This document shows, piece by piece, positions 46,418 through 53,749 of a DNA stretch of 64,000 nt; the stretch's first letter is position 1, and every line of letters begins with the position of its first letter. The DNA comes from Rheinheimera sp. UJ63 (GTDB taxonomy: Bacteria > Pseudomonadota > Gammaproteobacteria > Enterobacterales > Alteromonadaceae). The position numbers and the translations under genes are program-made. The notes below the pieces were generated by a model. That model searched no databases. It saw nothing but the letters and a program-made list of their open reading frames with translations, and was not told where the DNA came from. The stretch is from the NCBI RefSeq assembly GCF_021568285.1, contig NZ_JAKGTQ010000003.1:1-64000 (forward strand). Direction: 5' to 3'.

Positions 46418-48994
46418 ATGCGTCGATTGCTAAAAATCTTAGCTATGCTGCTGTTAGCATTACCGGTGTTACTGTTTATCGCTTGGTTGTACCTGCATAC
46501 TCAATTAAAAATGGCCGGGATCAGTAGCTGGTCGCTGCAACTGGCACACCTTTCTTGGCATCAAGCCAACATAAACCAATTAGATCTCGTTTATGAAAAC
46601 GACCACTATCGTAGCGAAGTGAGCTTTCACGACTTACAACTGCGCTGGTCATGGCCGGCCTTTTTTCGAATTCAAGCACATAGCATCCAACTGGCCAGTG
46701 CTACCATCACTGTGCAGCAAACCGGCGAGCACGTGGCAGACACCGCCGCTCGCCTCCCTGTGGTGCTATCAGCCGATTGGCGCTTACCTACATGGTTGCC
46801 AAAGCTGATTAAACTAGACCAAATCGATTTATTGCTGCCCTGTGCCAGCGGCCAATGTGCCTTGCAAGCTAGTCTACTGGCCAGTGCGGATGAACAGCAA
46901 GCTTGGCAAGCCAATTTATCGTTCAGAAGCCCACAGTATCAGCAAACCGTCAAAACTGATTGGCAATTGCAGCAAGGTCCTGATGCACTGGCTGTTCAAG
47001 CGACCTTGATCCTAGATCAGCAACTGGCGTTAAGTTTTAAACAACAGCTTGCTGTCGATCGTGCTGCCAGTACCGAGTTAGCCTTAGCCATTTCGCCGCC
47101 CTCACCGGCCTTATTAGCTTGGCTTAACGAGTGGGATCTGCAGATACCTGATGAATGGCGCGAGCAATTTACCCAACCAGTACAATTACATCTTGTCGCC
47201 CGTTGGCAATTACCCGAGCTATGGCCTGAGGCAAGGCTAGCAACCAACGCCTTACCCTTGGCCAATGCCGAGTTAGATATTATTGCCAGAGCCCCCGATG
47301 CATTTATTATTCCCAATGTCGGCTGGTTAAAAGGAGAATTAAAGGCACAGCTCCAGATTGCCGATCAGCAAGTGGCGCAGTGGCAATTAGCCGCTGATCT
47401 GGCATTAAGTCATTATCCTGATTTTGGCCTGAAAGCTTATTTGGCGGATCCGCTGGCGCCGCTGCTGATTAAAATTGATAGTCAAAGCGCCAGCAGCCCA
47501 TCATTATCGCAACTGCCGCTAAAACTTCAACTTAGTTCGGCCAGCCCAGTACAAAGCAGCTTTAATGCACAAGCGATGTTAAGTTTAACGCCAGAGCTAG
47601 CCATCACGCTCAATCAAGCTGAACTCACGCTAAAAACCAAGCAACTGCACGTCAAAGCGCACCAATTGAAACTGCAAGATGTGACATTGCAAAGCCGTTT
47701 TCACGGCGCTTGGCAGGCCAAATATTGGCAATTACAGCTAGCCGATAACACCAGCTTAGCGGCAAAAGTGACGCATCCCAGCGCTAAAGGTCAAGTGAAA
47801 CTAGCCGTTAATGCCACCACAATTAGCCAAGCAGCAGAGGCCGATGTCACGCTGAGCAGTCAACTGCAACTGGTGGTACAACAACTGCAACACACTCAAT
47901 TGTTCACACAAAACTGGCAATGGCAAGGCAACGTCAGTGGCTCCCTCACAAAGCTTGACGCTGACGGGGTGTTAAGCAATGACAGTGGCTTAACCGTAAA
48001 ACAACAAACCGCATGGCAAGCCCCTGCGCAACTGCAAATGGATTGGCAACTCGAGGACTTGTTTTTACTGGCAGGCAACCCATTAGCCACAAGCTTCCAT
48101 GCTTGGCCAAGTTTACTTAGTTTAAATCGTGGTCGTATTAACGCCCATGGCCAGCTTAGCTATCAGCAACAACTTGCTGCCACTGCACAGGTGAATTTTC
48201 GAGAATTAACAGGCCTTTATGATCGTACCCTGTTTACTGGCTTAACCTCTGAGTTTTTAGTGAATTTACAAGCCCAGCAATTCACAATAGCGGTACCACA
48301 ATTACAGCTGGCGCAGCTTAACCATGGCTTACAGATGGGCCCATTACAGCTGAAGGCGCAGTATCAAGCGACCCTAGCAGAACCTATTTTAGGTAATTTA
48401 CAACTGTTAGACGCTCGACTAGGCTTTATGCAAGGTGAGTTGTCTGTTGAACCTCAATTAATGGTGCTAAAACAGCCAAGCCAGCAACTGGTATTAATAA
48501 TCAACCAACTTGATTTAGCAGAGCTGGTGCGTCAGCACCCCACTACAGAATTAAAAGCCAATGGTAAACTAAGCGGACGTATTCCATTAACTATCAACAA
48601 CAAACAATTTAGTGTGCAACAAGGTCAATTAGCCGCAGAAGCGCCAGGCGGCACTTTGCAGTATCGCAGTGCCGCCAGTGCTGCCTCAGCGAAGAGTGGC
48701 GGTATGAAAATCGTCTTTGATGCACTGGAAAACTTTCAATTTAGTGTACTGAACTCTGAACTTAATTATGCAACCGATGGCAAACTGACGCTGGCGCTAC
48801 AGCTAAAAGGCGCCAATCCGGCTTTACAACAAGGCCGAGCGATTAATTTAAATATTAACTTAGAGGAAGATTTACCGGCCATGCTCGCGAGCTTGCAGTT
48901 AGCCAACAAACTGAACGATACCTTGACCAAACGAGTCCAACAATATATTCAACGACAACAAGCTGCGAAAGCCGCTGCAGGAGAAAAACGATGA
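46418..48994 (+). CDS. ydbH: YdbH family intermembrane phospholipid transport protein
   Basis: YdbH is an AsmA-like protein that bridges inner and outer membrane for phospholipid transport, partly redundant with YhdP and TamB in E. coli. The 858-residue protein has an N-terminal membrane anchor (about 8-28) followed by a long beta-rich periplasmic part, ending in a C-terminal segment with GKLSGRIPLTINN and LNINLEEDLPAML. Length is close to E. coli YdbH (879). The small genes downstream match ynbE and ydbL, giving the conserved three-gene operon, with 4 bp overlap to ynbE. Confidence 0.93.
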   Translation: MRRLLKILAMLLLALPVLLFIAWLYLHTQLKMAGISSWSLQLAHLSWHQANINQLDLVYENDHYRSEVSFHDLQLRWSWPAFFRIQAHSIQLASATITVQQTGEHVADTAARLPVVLSADWRLPTWLPKLIKLDQIDLLLPCASGQCALQASLLASADEQQAWQANLSFRSPQYQQTVKTDWQLQQGPDALAVQATLILDQQLALSFKQQLAVDRAASTELALAISPPSPALLAWLNEWDLQIPDEWREQFTQPVQLHLVARWQLPELWPEARLATNALPLANAELDIIARAPDAFIIPNVGWLKGELKAQLQIADQQVAQWQLAADLALSHYPDFGLKAYLADPLAPLLIKIDSQSASSPSLSQLPLKLQLSSASPVQSSFNAQAMLSLTPELAITLNQAELTLKTKQLHVKAHQLKLQDVTLQSRFHGAWQAKYWQLQLADNTSLAAKVTHPSAKGQVKLAVNATTISQAAEADVTLSSQLQLVVQQLQHTQLFTQNWQWQGNVSGSLTKLDADGVLSNDSGLTVKQQTAWQAPAQLQMDWQLEDLFLLAGNPLATSFHAWPSLLSLNRGRINAHGQLSYQQQLAATAQVNFRELTGLYDRTLFTGLTSEFLVNLQAQQFTIAVPQLQLAQLNHGLQMGPLQLKAQYQATLAEPILGNLQLLDARLGFMQGELSVEPQLMVLKQPSQQLVLIINQLDLAELVRQHPTTELKANGKLSGRIPLTINNKQFSVQQGQLAAEAPGGTLQYRSAASAASAKSGGMKIVFDALENFQFSVLNSELNYATDGKLTLALQLKGANPALQQGRAINLNINLEEDLPAMLASLQLANKLNDTLTKRVQQYIQRQQAAKAAAGEKR

Positions 48995-49179
48995 AACGAC
49001 ATGCGCTGCTAGGGCTAGGCTTAGTTTTCGCCCTTGCTGCTTGCACCCCAAAGGTGGAAGTCGCACTAGCCAATGAGCCTATTAACATTAACCTTAATGT
49101 AAAAATCCAACATGAGATCTATATTAAAGTAGATAAGCAACTCGACGATTTATTCAGTGATGCCAGCGGGTTATTCTAA
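48991..49179 (+). CDS. ynbE: YnbE family lipoprotein
   Basis: This 62-residue lipoprotein precursor has a lipobox ALAAC with Cys18 and the conserved NINLNVKIQHEIYIKVDKQLDDLF stretch. In E. coli YnbE stacks onto the C terminus of YdbH to extend the bridge to the outer membrane. It overlaps the ydbH stop by 4 bp. Confidence 0.95.
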   Translation: MKRHALLGLGLVFALAACTPKVEVALANEPININLNVKIQHEIYIKVDKQLDDLFSDASGLF

Positions 49180-49189
49180 GGAGAACACC

Positions 49190-49561
49190 ATGACTTTTTT
49201 ATCACGTTTTACCGCTTTTAGCTCACTTAAACTGTTAGTACTGAGTGTATTAATGGCAGTCAGTTTGCCAATTATGGCCATGACATTACAACAAGCAATG
49301 GCCGCTTTACCCAACGCCAAAACACAAGGTTTAGTTGGTGAACAACTGAATGGTTATCTTGGGGTGATCAACGCCAATAGTGAAGCCGACACCATCGCTA
49401 AACTGATTAATGATGCACGCCGTGCCGAATATACGCGCCTAGCAAAAGACAACAATATCGCCGTTGCAGATGTTGAAGCCTTAGCAGGTCAAAAGGCCAT
49501 CGAACGCACGCAACGTGGCCACTTTATTTTACTTGAAGGAAAATGGGTACAAAAACGCTGA
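49190..49561 (+). CDS. ydbL: YdbL family protein (DUF1318)
   Basis: This 123-residue periplasmic protein has a signal peptide (to about PIMAM, residue 28) and the DUF1318 domain with KTQGLVGEQLNGYLGV and VADVEALAGQKAIERTQRGHF. In E. coli YdbL prevents over-assembly of YnbE multimers on YdbH. I start at the ATG at 49190, with AAGGAG 6 nt upstream, rather than an in-frame ATG 33 bp earlier inside ynbE. Confidence 0.95.
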   Translation: MTFLSRFTAFSSLKLLVLSVLMAVSLPIMAMTLQQAMAALPNAKTQGLVGEQLNGYLGVINANSEADTIAKLINDARRAEYTRLAKDNNIAVADVEALAGQKAIERTQRGHFILLEGKWVQKR

Positions 49562-49689
49562 TTTTTACAGCAAAAACAGCAACTTTACCGATAACAGGAA
49601 CCAACAATTAGACTTTAGTCGCATACTTGAACATCAGGCCTTACTGTATTATTTAAGGTTGATTCTAACACCCACTAAGAGGTTATAGC

Positions 49690-51369
49690 ATGAATGCTAT
49701 TTATTTGATGGTAATGGGCCTAGCCGCCATGGCGCTAGGTTACTTTGTTTACTCAAAGTTTATTTGCGAAAAAATCTTCAAGGTAGATCCAAATTTCCGT
49801 ACGCCCGCTCATGAAATGCAGGACGGTATCGATTATGTGCCAACCAACAAGTATATCTTATGGGGGCATCACTTTACCTCAGTAGCGGGAGCAGCCCCCA
49901 TCATCGGGCCTGCCATTGCGGTGATCTGGGGTTGGGTACCGGCTTTTTTATGGGTTGTCTTTGGTACTATTTTCTTTGCGGGTGTGCACGATGCAGGCGC
50001 AATTTGGGCCAGTAGCCGTAACAAAGCGAAATCTATCGGTGCCTTAACAGGTGATATCGTCGGTAATCGCGCCCGCAGTATCTTTATGATCGTTATTTTC
50101 TTGGTATTGCTGATGGTTAACGCGGTATTTGCCGTGGTTATTGCCGGTCAGTTAATTAACTTCCCAAGCGCCACCGTGCCCGTCTGGGGCGCCATTGTGG
50201 TTGCCTTAATTATCGGTCAGTTAATTTATCGCAAGCTGATTGGCTTGTTAATGGTGACCATTATTGGTGTCGTCGCGCTCTATGCGATGATTTATGCCGG
50301 CCCAATGTTCCCGCTGTCGTTACCAGAAACCGTTATGGGTTTATCTGATCGCCAAGGCTGGATTGTCTTACTGTTTGTTTACGCAGCTATCGCCTCATTA
50401 TTACCGGTATGGGCCTTATTGCAACCACGTGATTACATTAACGGCATCCAATTATTTATCGGTTTAGGTTTATTATACGCGGCCGTTATTTTTGCCAGCC
50501 CAGATATTGTTGCTCCGGCCTTTAATCATGATGTACCGGAAGGCACACCTTCGCTGATCCCATTGTTGTTCGTTACTATCGCCTGTGGTGCTATCTCCGG
50601 TTTCCATGGTTTAGTTGCTAGCGGTACAACTTCTAAACAGCTTGATAAAGAACCCGATGTACGTTTTGTCGGTTACTTCGGCGCCATTGGTGAAGGTTCA
50701 TTAGCTTTAGCAGCCATTATTGCTGCCACTGCCGGTTTTGCTACCCTTGCTGATTGGCAGGCAATTTATCATAGCTTTGGCCAAGGTGGCGTTAGCGCCT
50801 TTATCCGCGGCGGTGCCAATATCTTGGAAAATGGTATTGGTTTAGACGCGGTTTTATCTCAAACCTTGTTAACGGTAATGGTAGTTTTGTTTGCAGGTAC
50901 CACGATGGATACCGGCTTACGCTTACAACGTTACATTTTCCAAGAATGGGGCAGTATTTATAATATTAGTTGGATGCAAAAAGCTGCACCCGCCACGCTT
51001 TTAGCGGTAGGTTCTTGTTTACTGCTGGCCTTTGGTGCCGGTGGTGATGGTTCAGGCGGCATGATGATTTGGCCATTGTTTGGTACCACTAACCAACTAT
51101 TAGCAGGTTTAACCTTGCTAGTGATCACGGTTATGTTAGTAAAACTGGGCCGTCCAATGTGGTACACGCTGGCACCATTAATCTTCTTATTAACAATGAC
51201 CACTCTAGGTCTGTTAATTCAACTCAAAAGCTTTTATGACAAGCAAGATTGGTTCTTATTCACTCTAGACTTGGTTATCTTAATCGCAGCAATCTTAGTG
51301 ATCCTTGAATCTGTGGGTACGCTTACCCGACAAATCAAAGCCAATAAGCTTGCCAACGATAAAGTATGA
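49690..51369 (+). CDS. cstA: CstA family carbon starvation / pyruvate-peptide transporter
   Basis: This 559-residue inner-membrane protein has about 14-16 membrane segments and the CstA signature: HEMQDGIDYVPTNKYILWGHHFTSVAGAAPIIGP, given here in part, around residues 31-66, and FHGLVASGTTSKQL. CstA and BtsT carry pyruvate and possibly peptides. It is shorter than E. coli CstA (701), closer to the small class of this family. It overlaps the CORY-CC-star gene by 4 bp and, through it, the ArsA-like ATPase, forming a three-gene unit. Confidence 0.93.
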   Translation: MNAIYLMVMGLAAMALGYFVYSKFICEKIFKVDPNFRTPAHEMQDGIDYVPTNKYILWGHHFTSVAGAAPIIGPAIAVIWGWVPAFLWVVFGTIFFAGVHDAGAIWASSRNKAKSIGALTGDIVGNRARSIFMIVIFLVLLMVNAVFAVVIAGQLINFPSATVPVWGAIVVALIIGQLIYRKLIGLLMVTIIGVVALYAMIYAGPMFPLSLPETVMGLSDRQGWIVLLFVYAAIASLLPVWALLQPRDYINGIQLFIGLGLLYAAVIFASPDIVAPAFNHDVPEGTPSLIPLLFVTIACGAISGFHGLVASGTTSKQLDKEPDVRFVGYFGAIGEGSLALAAIIAATAGFATLADWQAIYHSFGQGGVSAFIRGGANILENGIGLDAVLSQTLLTVMVVLFAGTTMDTGLRLQRYIFQEWGSIYNISWMQKAAPATLLAVGSCLLLAFGAGGDGSGGMMIWPLFGTTNQLLAGLTLLVITVMLVKLGRPMWYTLAPLIFLLTMTTLGLLIQLKSFYDKQDWFLFTLDLVILIAAILVILESVGTLTRQIKANKLANDKV

Positions 51370-51638
51370 AGCTCGATACCATTAAGGCCTGGTTTCGCCA
51401 GGCCAGTTTTTATGCTGAAGAGGCTTATAATGCCCCCTACCGCTCGGCTATTGCCCGAGCGCAACGGGAGCAAAATGACCTCTTCATGCTGCTGATTTTT
51501 TCTGAAATGATGGGTGTCCCCAACCCTGCCAGTTATTACACCTTAGAATTGCAGCCACTGTTAATGGAGCGATTTCATGATTGGCATACCCGCATGGGTA
51601 TGGAGCACTCACCTCTGGATAATTTCAAATGTTGTTAA
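51366..51638 (+). CDS. CORY-CC-star family small protein
   Basis: This 90-residue protein ends in two cysteines (Cys89-Cys90) directly before the stop, the feature for which this family is named. The middle, YNAPYRSAIARAQREQNDLFMLLIFSEMMGVPNPASYY, quoted here as a region at about 20-58, is the conserved core. No signal peptide. The terminal CC pair could bind metal, be lipidated or form a thiol switch; none is shown. Start overlaps the cstA stop by 4 bp, and its last 10 bp overlap the ArsA-like gene, implying coupled synthesis of all three. Confidence 0.85.
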   Translation: MKLDTIKAWFRQASFYAEEAYNAPYRSAIARAQREQNDLFMLLIFSEMMGVPNPASYYTLELQPLLMERFHDWHTRMGMEHSPLDNFKCC

Positions 51639-52636
51639 CCGACAAAAAAGTACTGCTAATTGGTGGCAAAGGCGGAGTCGGTAAAACGACCATGTCGTCC
51701 GCCTTAGCGGTATTAGCCAGCCAACGCGGTAAAAAAGTGTTATTGGTTTCCACCGATCCGGCGCATAGCTTGGCCGATGCCTTTGGTCGTGAAAAAATTG
51801 GCGACAAGATCACTCGTTTAGCTGCAAATTTGGATGCATTAGAACTCGATCCAGATGAGGAAGTGAATCAGCACCTGGCCAGAGTGAGCGCGCAATTGAA
51901 GCGTTTTACCCGTCCTGAAATGTACGCTGAAATTGAACGGCAAATGCGTTTAACAAGGCAATCACCTGGGGCACAAGAAGCGGCCATGCTGGAACGGATT
52001 GCGCATACGATTGAACTGGGTTTAACCGATTATGATTTAGTCATATTCGATACGGCACCAACAGGCCATACTTTGCGCTTACTCAGCTTGCCTGAAGCCA
52101 TGGCCGCGTGGACGCAAGGCTTACTCAGTGCCAATAAACGCTCGGAAAAACTCGGTGAAGTGCTCGGACATCTGACCCCTAAAGGCGGCCGTGATATTGA
52201 TAATCCGCTGGTTGATCCCGCCGAGCTGGCGACATCAGGCATGGATGAGCGCAATAAGGCCATCACCGAAACCCTATTAACTCGGCAACGTTTATTGCAA
52301 CGCACCCGTGAGTTATTGCTTGATAAAAAGCGCACCGCTTTACTCTTTGTATTAACGCCCGAGAAGTTGCCTATCTTAGAAACAGGTCGTGCGGTACAAA
52401 GTTTACAGCAAGAAAAATTACCGTTAGCCGGTTTAATCGTTAATCGTATTTTACCTGCTGAAGCGGATGGCGCTTTTTTAGCGAAAAGACGCACCCAAGA
52501 ACAAAGCCATTTACAACAAATTGAACAGGATTTTAGCCAGCTACCGCGCTATAAGATCCCGTTACAAGCTACTGATATTCAAGGCTTAGCCGCTTTAGAA
52601 TTAATGGCTAACTTGTTAAACAACGCTGGGCTTTAA
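51629..52636 (+). CDS. ArsA/GET3-like ATPase
   Basis: This 335-residue protein is a single-copy ArsA-type SIMIBI ATPase with the deviant P loop GKGGVGKT (13-20), VSTDPAHSLADAF (switch I) and IFDTAPTGHTLRLL (about 139-152). It contains no cysteine at all, so it has neither the arsenite-binding triad of ArsA nor the zinc CXXC of Get3. A role in arsenite export is therefore unlikely; handling or insertion of membrane proteins is a possibility. It is the last gene of the cstA operon and its stop codon lies in the loop of the terminator. Confidence 0.9.
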   Translation: MLLTDKKVLLIGGKGGVGKTTMSSALAVLASQRGKKVLLVSTDPAHSLADAFGREKIGDKITRLAANLDALELDPDEEVNQHLARVSAQLKRFTRPEMYAEIERQMRLTRQSPGAQEAAMLERIAHTIELGLTDYDLVIFDTAPTGHTLRLLSLPEAMAAWTQGLLSANKRSEKLGEVLGHLTPKGGRDIDNPLVDPAELATSGMDERNKAITETLLTRQRLLQRTRELLLDKKRTALLFVLTPEKLPILETGRAVQSLQQEKLPLAGLIVNRILPAEADGAFLAKRRTQEQSHLQQIEQDFSQLPRYKIPLQATDIQGLAALELMANLLNNAGL

Positions 52637-52651
52637 GGCCCAGTTTTTTTT
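52626..52651 (+). terminator. Intrinsic terminator overlapping the ATPase stop codon
   Basis: CTGGGC (52626-52631) pairs with GCCCAG (52638-52643), followed by eight T residues. The ATPase TAA (52634-52636) is in the loop. Confidence 0.93.
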
Positions 52652-52766
52652 CGTCTGCACAAATCTGCCCTTCAGCAAGACCTCGTGTCGGTAGTGCAAA
52701 GATTACGAAACACTTGCAAAAATACAGCGCTTAAAAAAAGAATTTAAAAAATGAACCATTTATTTC

Positions 52767-52795
52767 TTGCACATTTAATAATCATTGATTAGTAT
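52767..52795 (+). promoter_or_regulatory. Candidate promoter of the c-di-GMP riboswitch transcript
   Basis: TTGCAC (52767-52772), a 17-bp spacer and TAGTAT (52790-52795) would start transcription close to 52802, just before the aptamer. Confidence 0.6.
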
Positions 52796-52803
52796 AAATT
52801 CAT

Positions 52804-52936
52804 TGACAGGCAAGTCATCCGAAAGGATGAACACGCAAAGCTACGGATCTAACGGGTTCTTCCCTATGATAGCCGGGCTGCCATTAATTAACCCATGTTA
52901 ATTAATGATCACGCTTCCCGCATGATTTGCCTTTCA
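52804..52936 (+). ncRNA. Cyclic di-GMP-I riboswitch (GEMM-I) with its expression platform
   Basis: The aptamer (about 52804-52882) has the GEMM-I hallmarks: a P1b hairpin TCATCC-GAAA-GGATGA with the docking GAAA tetraloop, the linker ACACGCAAAGC, a second arm with UAACGGG ... CCCUAUGAUAGCC, and the closing GGGCTGCC. A perfect hairpin CATTAATTAA/TTAATTAATG (52882-52907) follows. 52804-52818 can pair with 52922-52936 in 14 of 15 positions, including one G-U. It leads to the secreted DUF3718 gene. This fills the gap between the ATPase and DUF3718 genes. Confidence 0.88.
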
Positions 52937-52988
52937 CTAAATTAACTAACTTTACAGTGATCGCCAACGGCACACGCAGGAGCACACC

Positions 52989-53360
52989 ATGACTAAGACC
53001 ATCATTACACTTGCCGCTTTAGTTGCTACATCAGCATTTATCAGTACTCCTGTTGCCGCTGACGAACAGTTAGCACAATCAATCTGCTCTTACGTCGCTG
53101 CAGATAACCGCAACCAATTACGTAAAACCTTATCTGATAATCGCTTACGTTTAAGCAATGTGTACGAAGGTATCGTATGTGACGGCTTACCCATGGTCCG
53201 TTTTGCAATCAAAAACAACGCGAATGACACCGCTGAATTTATCATCAAGCAATTACCAAGCAGCATCGTTGCCTCTTCAGGTGACATTAACTGGGCTAAA
53301 GGTAATGGCTTTGCTGACTCACCTGTTGTTGAAGTTTTAGTTGCTCGCGCAGGTGGCTAA
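52989..53360 (+). CDS. Secreted DUF3718 family protein
   Basis: This 123-residue protein has a signal peptide (about residues 1-24, ending VAA) and two cysteines (in QSICSY and GIVCDGL) that could form a disulfide. The mature part is helical and resembles DUF3718 of Alteromonadales and vibrios, a family of unknown function, named from memory. A c-di-GMP riboswitch precedes it, so its amount should follow the motile-sessile switch. AGGAG lies 6 nt before the ATG. A terminator follows. Confidence 0.85.
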   Translation: MTKTIITLAALVATSAFISTPVAADEQLAQSICSYVAADNRNQLRKTLSDNRLRLSNVYEGIVCDGLPMVRFAIKNNANDTAEFIIKQLPSSIVASSGDINWAKGNGFADSPVVEVLVARAGG

Positions 53361-53390
53361 CCGCTAAACATATACACTCCCTCTCCTTTT

Positions 53391-53416
53391 AGCCAGTCAA
53401 TTTGACTGGCTTTTTT
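53391..53416 (+). terminator. Intrinsic terminator after the DUF3718 gene
   Basis: AGCCAGTC (53391-53398), loop AATTT and GACTGGCT (53404-53411) are followed by a T-run. Confidence 0.95.
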
Positions 53417-53749
53417 CATCTTGCCCTAAGCAAATCCGCTTCCAAACCTGTTAACACATAATGAATTATTATTGATGTGTTTAGCTTGATATTGGGTGCT
53501 TTAATGTCTACCACCGTATTCAAACGTACTATAAAAAACACTAGGGTTACAAACGCCTCCCCTAAGTCATTGTTATTATTAATCGTCACTTTTATAGATT
53601 GGCTTATTCATTAAAATGTTAATATTAGACTAATTGCTAATACATTAGTCTAATATTGTGAATTTTTGTGACTAGCATAAATACAAGCTGATGCTAGAAT
53701 CAAAGCGTCGCATTCGTGACGGGATTACATCATCATGCAAAGGAACTTT
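53412..53749. other. Intergenic region upstream of the TonB-dependent receptor
   Basis: This AT-rich gap holds a perfect 14-bp palindrome at 53621-53657 and a short leader (53658-53749). I see no reading frame with a ribosome binding site and no clear Fur box. Confidence 0.6.
53621..53657. promoter_or_regulatory. 14-bp perfect inverted repeat, probable operator or leader hairpin
   Basis: AATATTAGACTAAT (53621-53634) and ATTAGTCTAATATT (53644-53657) are perfectly complementary with a 9-nt spacer. It lies about 93 bp before the receptor start. The arms contain TTAGACTAA-type half sites, as a dimeric or tetrameric repressor might use. Confidence 0.6.

Noticed and set aside
51366..52636. Arsenic resistance operon
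   Set aside because: The ATPase has no cysteine, and no arsR, arsB or acr3 is adjacent; the arsC at 37669 is a YfgD-type gene next to bepA.
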